From an uncultured Coriobacteriia bacterium (lineage in GTDB: Bacteria > Actinomycetota > Coriobacteriia > Coriobacteriales > QAMH01): a stretch of 14,219 bases of DNA. The stretch covers positions 1 to 14,219 of the forward strand of contig CASDTD010000157.1 of assembly GCA_949283445.1 (NCBI GenBank), given 5' to 3'. The stretch's first letter is position 1, and each line of letters starts with the position of its first letter. A program made the position numbers and the translations under genes. Positions 6,083 through 12,384 of this stretch are shown piece by piece. The notes beneath the pieces were generated by a model that was given only the letters and a program-made list of their open reading frames with translations, did no database searches and had not been told where the DNA came from.

Positions 6083-7024
6083 CTAGTTGTCGTTCGAGCT
6101 GAGCTTGTTGGCGATCTTGTCCGCGATGGACACTTTCTCCCTACGGTCAGGCCCCCAGAAGACGACGGCGACCATGCCAGGCCCGACGTGGCTGCCGATG
6201 ACCGGGCCGATGTCGCACAGCAGCGGCGGGATGGAGCCCTCCGGACGGTCGAGATGCTCTTCGACCCACTTGACGTCCTTTTCGACGTCCGCGCCGGCGA
6301 CAATGACGGTCTCGTCAGATTCGCCGCCTTCGACGTGGTTGTCCTTGTAATGCTGCACCAGCGCCTTGAGCGCCTTCTTGCGGCCGCGCGACACGCCGGC
6401 CAGCGCGAGTGTGCCGTCGAGGTTGAAGTTGAGCATCGGCTTGATGTTGAGCGCGGTGCCCAGAGAGGCCAGGGCGCCCGGGATGCGGCCACCGCGGCGC
6501 AGATGCTCGAATTCGTCGAGCGTGAACAGCGCGTTCACATACCAGCGCGCCTCCAGGGCCCACTCGGCCAGCTGCTTGGCGGTAAGCCCGCGGTCGCGCT
6601 GGCGTATGGCCTCGTAGACGAGCAGCGCTTCGGCAACCGAGGCGAGCTTGGTGTCCACCACGTACAGCTCGAATTCGGGGTATTTCGCGCGGATCTGCTC
6701 GGCCACGCGGTCGACCGTCTCGAAGGTGCCGGACAGCCCCGAAGAGAAGCCCAGGTACACGGTCGGCGTGCCTTCTTTGGCCGCCTTCTCGAACGTCCCC
6801 TCGATGACGGGCATGGGCACCTGCGCGGTGCCGGACACTTCCCCGTTGCGCAGGCGGTCATAGAATTCCTTGGGCGTCATGGACACACCCAAATCGTCGA
6901 AATGCTCGCCGTCGTTCATGTTGAACGGGAAGCGGAAGAACGGGACGCCCGCGTCGTCCAGGATGCGCCGGGGAAGGTCGCAGCAGGAATCGAGTATGAG
7001 GTTGCAACGTGCTCTGCCTACCAT
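6083..7024 (-). CDS. DegV family fatty-acid-binding protein
   Basis: 313 residues, normal for the DegV family. These proteins bind a single long-chain fatty acid; in Firmicutes the FakB members present it to the kinase FakA for phosphorylation. The family motifs appear in order: LDSCCDLP (11-18, usually DSxxDLP), GTAQVP (65-70), GFSSGLSGT (92-100), FEHLRRGGRI (172-181) and LNIKPML (192-198). The C-terminal part includes SHVGPGMVAVVFWG. The start at 7024 is chosen because AAGGAG lies upstream and homology begins there; an in-frame ATG at 7138 would overlap pncB. No fakA-like kinase is next to it. It lies 32 nt after pncB in the long operon. Ligand and biological role cannot be read from sequence. 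Confidence 0.9.
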   Translation of the reverse strand: MVGRARCNLILDSCCDLPRRILDDAGVPFFRFPFNMNDGEHFDDLGVSMTPKEFYDRLRNGEVSGTAQVPMPVIEGTFEKAAKEGTPTVYLGFSSGLSGTFETVDRVAEQIRAKYPEFELYVVDTKLASVAEALLVYEAIRQRDRGLTAKQLAEWALEARWYVNALFTLDEFEHLRRGGRIPGALASLGTALNIKPMLNFNLDGTLALAGVSRGRKKALKALVQHYKDNHVEGGESDETVIVAGADVEKDVKWVEEHLDRPEGSIPPLLCDIGPVIGSHVGPGMVAVVFWGPDRREKVSIADKIANKLSSNDN

Positions 7025-7056
7025 GTGAATCGTCTCCTTGATCGTAGGGCAGCTGC

Positions 7057-8517
7057 CTAATCGTACAGGTCGTCTCTGCCAAGAGACTTGATGACAAGCT
7101 CCTGGCGCCGTTCGTACAAACCGCGTTCTATGCCGCACGGGTAGCTGTGCGGGTTCATAAAGCGCTTGATGGAGCCGTCCAGAAGCTCGAGCTGCCGCGC
7201 ACGGCGGGCGCTGGCGGTCTGGGCGCTCAAATCCACCGCTACCAGTTTGCCTGCCCGCACCAGCGGATGCAACAGCGTTTCGTACTTCTGAGCCGAATCG
7301 AAACGTTTGCGCCGCTGCGCGTCGAGCGGGTCGACGATGATGGGGGCATCCGGAACGCCGTGCGTCGTGTCGAAGATGAGGTCGCCGTCAAACTTGCCGT
7401 CCTCATCGTAGTAACGGCGCACGTCGAGCACGCCGGGAATCGTGCGCTTGTAAATCTGCTCGGAAAGCTTCATGCGCGGCGACCATTCCTGGCCGGGTTC
7501 GCGCACAGCGGAAAGCTTGTAGACACCGCCCAGCGCGGGCTGCCCGTAGGCCGCGGCAAGGTGAGTGCCCACGCCCAGGCCCGTATAGCACGCTCCCTGG
7601 TCGTTGAGCGAGGTAATCGTGTATTCGTCCAGATCGTTGGAAAGGATGATGCCCACGTCTTGCAGCCCGGCCTCATCGAGCATCGCACGCGCCTTGCGCG
7701 AAAGCCACGCGAGGTCGCCCGAATCAATGCGTATGCTGCGCAGACGCTGCCCGCGCGCGGCCAACTCTTTCCCCACGGTGATGGCGTTGCGCACGCCCTG
7801 CTCCACATCGTAGGTGTCCACGAGCAGGATGCAGTTGTCGGGCATGGCCTCGGCAAACGCCCGAAACGCCGTGAGCTCGTCGGGAAACGACATGACCCAG
7901 GAGTGCGCGTGCGTGCCGCTGACGGGGATGCCGTACTTCTTGCCGGCCAAGACGTTGGCAACCGACGAACAGCCGCCCACGAACGCCGCACGGCTCGACG
8001 ACAAGGCGCCATCGGGGCCCTGCGCGCGCCGCAAGCCGAATTCGGAGACGGGTTTGCCCTGCGCCGCCATGCAGATGCGCGCCGCTTTCGTGGCGATGAG
8101 CGTCTGGAAGTTGGCGCCGTTCAAGATGGCGGGCTCGAGCAGCTGGCACTGCAACAACGGCCCCATCACGCGCACGAGCGGCTCGCGGGGAAAGACGACC
8201 GACCCTTCGGGCACGATGTCGATGTCTACCGCAAGATCCATGCCGCGCAGCCACGCGAGAAACTCCCCGTCGAACAGAGGCGTTCCCGCCGGCGAGGGAA
8301 GCGAGCGCAGGTACTCGATGTCGTCGTCGGTGAAACCGAAGCCCTCCACCAGCTCCGCTATCTGGTCGGCGCCGCAGAAGATACCGTAGCCGCCCTCGAA
8401 GGGATTGTCGCGGTAGAAGGAATAGAAGCAGGCTTCAGTCTCGAGCTTGCCTTCTTTGAAGTACCCCTGCGCCATCGTGAGCTCGTAGAGGTCAGTCAGA
8501 AGCGTCATGTTGCGCAT
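7057..8517 (-). CDS. pncB: Nicotinate phosphoribosyltransferase
   Basis: 486 residues, typical of the enzyme that joins nicotinate and PRPP, with ATP hydrolysis, to give nicotinate mononucleotide in the Preiss-Handler branch of NAD salvage. The N terminus TLLTDLYELTMAQGYF is a family signature. EFGLRRAQGPDGALSSSR (159-176), SGTHAHSWVMSFP (200-212, with His205 as the likely phosphorylated residue), VDTYDVEQG, RIDSGDLAWLS and ILSNDLDEY follow in the expected order. The ATG at 8517 is 3 nt after the ricT-like stop, and GGTGAG within the end of that gene serves as ribosome binding site, so translation is probably coupled. A second ATG three codons in (8508) is a possible alternative start. Confidence 0.95.
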   Translation of the reverse strand: MRNMTLLTDLYELTMAQGYFKEGKLETEACFYSFYRDNPFEGGYGIFCGADQIAELVEGFGFTDDDIEYLRSLPSPAGTPLFDGEFLAWLRGMDLAVDIDIVPEGSVVFPREPLVRVMGPLLQCQLLEPAILNGANFQTLIATKAARICMAAQGKPVSEFGLRRAQGPDGALSSSRAAFVGGCSSVANVLAGKKYGIPVSGTHAHSWVMSFPDELTAFRAFAEAMPDNCILLVDTYDVEQGVRNAITVGKELAARGQRLRSIRIDSGDLAWLSRKARAMLDEAGLQDVGIILSNDLDEYTITSLNDQGACYTGLGVGTHLAAAYGQPALGGVYKLSAVREPGQEWSPRMKLSEQIYKRTIPGVLDVRRYYDEDGKFDGDLIFDTTHGVPDAPIIVDPLDAQRRKRFDSAQKYETLLHPLVRAGKLVAVDLSAQTASARRARQLELLDGSIKRFMNPHSYPCGIERGLYERRQELVIKSLGRDDLYD

Positions 8518-8520
8518 GGT

Positions 8521-10020
8521 CTACTCACCTGCGCCTGTCGTGCCGTCTTGGGGCTTGTTCGCCCGGTTGCCAGAAGACGAACGCCGACGACGGCGTCTGC
8601 GGCCGCCGCTTTTGGAACGGTGCTGCTCGGGGTCGGCGTCTTTCGCGCGCGCGGCATCCCCGCTCACGCCCGAAGAATGCTGGCCGGGGCGTGGCTTGCC
8701 CGCGGGGCGGGACTTGGGCTCCCGGTTTGCAGAAGCGCTCTCGTGCTTTGCCGCGTCCTGCTGCCTGCCCTGGCGTGCCTCGCCAGATGCCGCTCTCGAG
8801 CCGCGCCTGCGGCGACGCGAGGAGCTGCGCTTCTTCGGCTGCTGCCCTTCGGCGGGTGTCTCTTGGCGGGTGCCGTGCTCTTCGCCGGATGCCTGCTCTT
8901 TAGTGCCACCCGACACCGAAACGGAACGGCGGCGCTTGCGCGCGTCGCGTGCCGGCGGCTCTTCCTTGCCCTGGCGCGACGCTTTGCGCCGAGGCGTCGG
9001 CTCGCCTTTCTGGCCGCCCGCCGCACGGCGGCGTCTGCGTTGCGGGTTGCGCTCGATGGCACCGGCCTCGGCGGTCTTGTCGGAAAGGTTCGGGTCGTCG
9101 GAAAACAGCTTCTCGCCCATCATGGCAAGCGTCTCGTCTTGGTGCAGCTGAGCGATGACCTCGTCGAATTTCTCCTGCGAAATGTGGCACGGCCTGATGT
9201 TCTCGCCGTTTTTGCTCACCTTGTCGCCCGTGTCCATGGCGGAAACCGGCAACGTGACCGACTTACCGTCCTCGAAACGCACGCGCACCGTCTCGCGCGG
9301 CGTGTCGAACTCGACGACCTTGGCCATGCCCAGCGGCGTGTCGATGAGCGCGCCTTTCTTGGGAGCGCGCGACTTGAAGTCCTTGTACGCCTCGAACTCG
9401 TAGCGCAGGCAGCACATGAGGCGCCCGCACAGACCGGAGATCTTCGAGGGGTTGAGCGGCAGGTCCTGTTCTTTGGCCATGCGGATGGTGACCGGCTTGA
9501 ACTCGCCGCCCATGCGGGCGCAGCACAGCTCTTCGCCGCAATGGCCCAGTCCGCCGAACATGCGCGCCTCGTCGCGCACGCCAATCTGCCGCATGTCGAC
9601 GCGCACGTGGAATTCCGCGGCCAAATCGCGCACGAGCGCCCGAAAGTCGACGCGCTCTTCGGCGGTGAAGTAAAACGTCGCGTGCGAACCGTCGAACATG
9701 AAGTCGACGTCGACGGGTTTCATGTCCAGATGGTGCTTTTCGACGAGCGCCCGAAACGACTGCATGGCCTGGGCGTTCTTTTCCGCCAGCTCGTCCACTT
9801 TCGCGAGGTCTTCTTCGGTCGCCACGCGAACGATGGGCTTGAGCGGTTTGGTCACGTCGGCCTCGTCCACCTCGACTGCAGCGAGCGTGCACAGGCCGAT
9901 TTCGGCACCGTGGACCGTCTCGACGATGACATGATCGCCGTCGTGCACGCCAGATTCGTTGGGGTCAAACCAGTATTCCTGGGACGAGTAGCGCATGCGG
10001 ACCATTGCTACTGTTGGCAT
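8521..10020 (-). CDS. ricT: PSP1/RicT (YaaT)-like Fe-S regulatory protein with Arg-rich tail
   Basis: 499 residues. Residues 1 to about 290 match the PSP1 domain of RicT/YaaT. In Bacillus subtilis RicT joins RicA and RicF in a [4Fe-4S]-binding complex that directs RNase Y processing. The cysteines are conserved: GHCGEELCCARM (C161, C166, C167) and GLCGRLMCCLRYE (C198, C203, C204). Residues about 325-499 form an extra low-complexity tail rich in Arg, Ser, Gly, Lys and Gln, with three runs of five to seven Arg; it is probably disordered and nucleic-acid binding. Typical RicT proteins are about 275-300 residues, so the tail is an addition. The ATG at 10020 has AGGGAGG upstream and overlaps the end of holB by 13 nt. 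The tmk-holB-ricT order is conserved in Gram-positive bacteria, which supports the assignment. RicA and RicF are not in the window. Confidence 0.88.
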   Translation of the reverse strand: MPTVAMVRMRYSSQEYWFDPNESGVHDGDHVIVETVHGAEIGLCTLAAVEVDEADVTKPLKPIVRVATEEDLAKVDELAEKNAQAMQSFRALVEKHHLDMKPVDVDFMFDGSHATFYFTAEERVDFRALVRDLAAEFHVRVDMRQIGVRDEARMFGGLGHCGEELCCARMGGEFKPVTIRMAKEQDLPLNPSKISGLCGRLMCCLRYEFEAYKDFKSRAPKKGALIDTPLGMAKVVEFDTPRETVRVRFEDGKSVTLPVSAMDTGDKVSKNGENIRPCHISQEKFDEVIAQLHQDETLAMMGEKLFSDDPNLSDKTAEAGAIERNPQRRRRRAAGGQKGEPTPRRKASRQGKEEPPARDARKRRRSVSVSGGTKEQASGEEHGTRQETPAEGQQPKKRSSSRRRRRGSRAASGEARQGRQQDAAKHESASANREPKSRPAGKPRPGQHSSGVSGDAARAKDADPEQHRSKSGGRRRRRRRSSSGNRANKPQDGTTGAGE

Positions 10021-10994
10021 AGAGCCTCCCTGATTTCTATGAACATCGCCTCGACGGCGAGTTGCGGTGACACATTATACGAGATGCGCGACGTGCACGA
10101 ACGTACGGCGGCAAGCGCCTTGACGACGCCTTCGGACGGTGCCGACGTGGCGACGGCACGGGTCTGGTGCTCGCATTCGGGATAGGCGCACAGCGCCTGA
10201 GCCCCCTGCTGCACCATGAGGCAGTCGCGCAGCCACGCGCCCACAAGCCCCACCTGCGCCAGCAGCGCCCGACGCTGCCGAGTGGACGCGTTGCGCTTGT
10301 CGCGCTTTTCCAACTCGCGCTTTGCCGAAGCCGAGAGGAACTCGTCGTCGCGCGGCGGTGCCTCTTCGCCACACGCGTCGGCTTCGGCCTGCGCCAACTC
10401 GACGAAGCGGCGCGCATAGGCCAGAAGCGTGCGGTCGTCGCAGCCGGAGCACACGGTGAAAAGCTGGGAGAACAACTCGGAATCGCCGGGCTGGTGGCTT
10501 GCGGCGCCCCCCAGCACGAGCACCTCGCAGCGGCTGCGCAGCGTCTCGAGCACCGACTGCTCGTTTTCGGCCAGAAGTATGCACACGACGTCTGCGGGCG
10601 GCTCTTCCAGCGTCTTCAGAAACGCGTTTGCCGGCTCCTTCAGCAGGCGGTCGGCACGCGAGACCACGTACACCTTGCGCGCGGCGCGCACAGGGGCAAG
10701 GTCGACGTCGTGCACGAGCGCACGCACCTGGTCGATGAGGTAGCCGCTCGCGCCACCCGGCTCGATGAAGTGCACGTCCGGGTGAGCCCCCTTGCAGGCC
10801 AAGGAGAACTGCTCTTCGTCGCCTGCGGCAACCAACGCGGCGGCAAAGCGCCGGGCAAGCTCGTTTTTGGCGCCGCCCGCGCCGCCGACGAGCAGGTAGG
10901 CGTGTGTCGTCTTACCCGATGCCAAGGCGCTTTCCAGATAGGCTGCCACTCGCCCACCGTCAGCGATACCCGCGAACACATCAGCCGGCGTCAT
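10008..10994 (-). CDS. holB: DNA polymerase III subunit delta' (clamp loader)
   Basis: 328 residues, normal for delta', the stator subunit of the clamp loader that opens the sliding clamp with delta and the tau/gamma subunits. Supporting features are HAYLLVGGAGG (31-41), HPDVHFIEP (71-79), a strand-helix KVYVVSRADRLLKEPANAFLKTLEEPP (about 107-133), and the SRC arginine-finger motif at 154-156. The P-loop is degenerate (GGAGGAKN), as is common for delta', which usually does not hydrolyse ATP. The four-Cys zinc module normally just before HPD is missing; only Cys67 remains. The start at 10994 is fixed by a 4-nt ATGA overlap with the tmk stop, a classic coupling arrangement; an upstream in-frame ATG at 11135 lies deep in tmk and has no homology. 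Confidence 0.92.
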   Translation of the reverse strand: MTPADVFAGIADGGRVAAYLESALASGKTTHAYLLVGGAGGAKNELARRFAAALVAAGDEEQFSLACKGAHPDVHFIEPGGASGYLIDQVRALVHDVDLAPVRAARKVYVVSRADRLLKEPANAFLKTLEEPPADVVCILLAENEQSVLETLRSRCEVLVLGGAASHQPGDSELFSQLFTVCSGCDDRTLLAYARRFVELAQAEADACGEEAPPRDDEFLSASAKRELEKRDKRNASTRQRRALLAQVGLVGAWLRDCLMVQQGAQALCAYPECEHQTRAVATSAPSEGVVKALAAVRSCTSRISYNVSPQLAVEAMFIEIREALCQQ

Positions 10995-11659
10995 GCCGCG
11001 CCCCCTAAGCCCGCATCGAACAAGTCGGCGAGCTGGGCGAACACGGCGCGCTGCACCTCTTCGGGCGTGCCGTCCGCGTCCACGACGCGCACGCGCTGCG
11101 AACACGACGCTGCCAGCTGCTCGAAACCAGCACATACCCGCTGGTGAAACGCGTCGCCGGCGTTCTCCATGCGGTCGGCCCCCTCGTCGCCTGCCGTCGC
11201 ACGCGCAAGCCCACGTTCGGGGTCTATCAGCAACAGCACCGTGCGGTCGGGAACCACACCGTGAGATGCCACGTCATTGAGCCGCTCGACCATAGCAACG
11301 TCAAGACCGCGCCCGTGCCCCTGATAAGCCACGGTGGAGTCGACGAAACGGTCGCAGACGACGACGTCGCCCCGCGCGAGCGCGGGCACCACGACCTGCG
11401 TGACGATTTGCGCGCGAGCCGCTTCGTACAAGAGCAGCTCGGCAAGCGGGTCCACTTCGCCGATGCTGTTGTCGAGGAGTATCTCGCGCACGCGTTCGCC
11501 CAGCTCCGTGCCGCCGGGCTCGTGTATATGGCGTACGGCATAGCCCAGCTCGCGCAAGTGCTTGACGAGAAGTGCCGCCTGCGTCGTTTTTCCCGCGCCG
11601 TCACCGCCTTCGATGGTGATGAAAACGCCGCGCTGTTGCGTTGTCTGCGTGTCGACCAT
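10991..11659 (-). CDS. tmk: Thymidylate kinase
   Basis: 222 residues, usual for bacterial TMP kinase, which phosphorylates dTMP to dTDP with ATP for DNA synthesis. The P-loop is GGDGAGKTT (18-26). HEPGGTELGE (46-55) is the TMP-binding loop, and DRFVDSTVAYQG (103-114) the DR motif with the AYQG signature. The LID region around ERGLARATAGDEGADRMENA carries several Arg residues. It is the first gene of the packed operon and overlaps holB by 4 nt. The ribosome binding site is weak (a GAAAGAAG-like stretch). A hairpin at 11678-11695 and a TACAAT -10-like box at 11711-11716 lie upstream, so transcription may begin about 45-50 nt before the ATG. Confidence 0.95.
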   Translation of the reverse strand: MVDTQTTQQRGVFITIEGGDGAGKTTQAALLVKHLRELGYAVRHIHEPGGTELGERVREILLDNSIGEVDPLAELLLYEAARAQIVTQVVVPALARGDVVVCDRFVDSTVAYQGHGRGLDVAMVERLNDVASHGVVPDRTVLLLIDPERGLARATAGDEGADRMENAGDAFHQRVCAGFEQLAASCSQRVRVVDADGTPEEVQRAVFAQLADLFDAGLGGAA

Positions 11660-11677
11660 GTGCTTCTTTCACCGTGC

Positions 11678-11695
11678 GCGGCACCCGTGTGCCGC
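11678..11695 (-). other. Hairpin in the tmk leader
   Basis: GCGGCAC (11678-11684) pairs perfectly with GTGCCGC (11689-11695) around a 4-nt loop. It lies 18 nt upstream of the tmk ATG, between the candidate -10 box and the weak ribosome binding site, where it could influence translation or mRNA stability. Confidence 0.55.
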
Positions 11696-11710
11696 CATGC
11701 GTAAATCCAC

Positions 11711-11716
11711 ATTGTA
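11711..11716 (-). promoter_or_regulatory. tmk: Candidate -10 box for the tmk operon
   Basis: On the minus strand TACAAT matches five of six consensus positions. It lies about 52 nt before the tmk ATG and downstream of the molybdoenzyme operon's terminator. I found no clear -35 hexamer at the right spacing, so this is a position-supported guess. Confidence 0.4.
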
Positions 11717-11750
11717 CCCCGAGCAGCGCATCTTCACTGAAACAACTGGG

Positions 11751-11869
11751 AAACCGATACGGCCAGATGACATGCGGCGCAGGGTCGTCAGCAACACGAA
11801 CGGCAAACCGGTACCCTGGTGACAACAGCAGGGCGAAATCGAGGCCAGACTGTCGCCAGAGTACCGGTT
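11751..11869. repeat. Three-copy repeat including an 18-bp inverted pair
   Basis: A roughly 20-nt unit resembling AAACCGGTACCCTGGTGACA occurs directly at 11751-11772 (degenerate, two extra bases) and 11805-11824, and inverted at 11851-11869. The last two form a stem of about 18 pairs (9 bp, one mismatch, then 9 more with one wobble) around a 26-nt loop. No coding frame with homology crosses it. It may be an operator array upstream of tmk or a small mobile remnant. Confidence 0.6.
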
Positions 11870-11947
11870 CGCGAATGGGGTTTGCGAGCTGGGCTTGCGA
11901 ACGTGGGGGGCCGCGCTAGGGGCTTGCACGTTAAAGTTGCGAGCGGG
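11867..11947. repeat. Degenerate 13-15-nt tandem repeats
   Basis: Consecutive units GTTCGCGAATGGG (11867-11879), GTTTGCGAGCTGGG (11880-11893) and CTTGCGAACGTGGGG (11894-11908) share a TTGCGA core and a run of G. A fourth, detached unit (AGTTGCGAGCGGG) follows at about 11935-11947. They lie between the inverted repeat and the terminator. No function is evident. Confidence 0.5.
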
Positions 11948-11955
11948 AACAAACA

Positions 11956-11987
11956 GGGAGGCCCCGACGCACAGGCCGGGGCCTCCC
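11956..11987 (-). terminator. Intrinsic terminator of the molybdoenzyme operon
   Basis: GGGAGGCCCCG (11956-11966) pairs perfectly over 11 bp with CGGGGCCTCCC (11977-11987) around a 10-nt loop. On the minus strand it is followed by TGTTTGTT, a moderate U-tract. It lies about 55 nt past the stop of the Fe-S subunit gene and separates this operon from tmk. Confidence 0.85.
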
Positions 11988-12043
11988 CGGTTCATGAGTG
12001 GCTTCAATGGCGCTGTGCGTAATCGGCACAGGCGCCGGCGCCT

Positions 12044-12382
12044 CTAGTTGTGGAACAGCACCTGCTCACGCTTGCCCGTCAGCTGCTCTTGAAGCTCGTC
12101 GAGCGGGCCAACGGTCAGGCATTTCGCCTGGCAGTGGTGCATGCAGGTGGGCAGCTTGCCAGCTTCCACGCGCTCGGCGCAGAAATCGCACAGCTTCGTG
12201 GGAATGGGGATGTAGGCCAGCTCCCATTTGTCCTTCTCGTACTCGAACGGGCCGATTTCCGCCAGCTTGATGCCGAACTTGCCGACCTCGTAGCCGTGCT
12301 CCATTTGGCATGCCGTCTCGCAGGTATGGCAACCCGTGCACCACTCGTAGTCAACGAGGATTCCGTAATCTTGCGTCGTCAT
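12044..12382 (-). CDS. Short two-cluster 4Fe-4S electron-transfer subunit
   Basis: A 112-residue ferredoxin-type protein. The first site is C15-X2-C18-X2-C21-X3-C25 (WCTGCHTCETAC) and the second C65-X2-C68-X11-C80-X3-C84, with an extra Cys at 88. In the DmsB/NrfC-type subunits that partner molybdopterin oxidoreductases (about 200 residues, four clusters), these correspond to the first and third cysteine groups; the middle part is absent here, leaving probably two [4Fe-4S] clusters. The Pro that usually follows the last Cys is replaced by Gln85. There is no signal peptide or Tat motif. The start at 12382, 2 nt after the upstream stop with GGGGAGGGAG ahead of it, implies coupling to the catalytic subunit. 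It most likely carries electrons to the Mo enzyme; the donor is not visible. Confidence 0.88.
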   Translation of the reverse strand: MTTQDYGILVDYEWCTGCHTCETACQMEHGYEVGKFGIKLAEIGPFEYEKDKWELAYIPIPTKLCDFCAERVEAGKLPTCMHHCQAKCLTVGPLDELQEQLTGKREQVLFHN

Positions 12383-12384
12383 GT

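Noticed and set aside
7147..10185. A plus-strand open frame of 1012 codons opposite pncB and ricT
   Set aside because: It is antisense to two well-supported genes; GC-rich codon use leaves the opposite frame free of stops. The peptide is low complexity, rich in Arg, Ala and His, with no domain.
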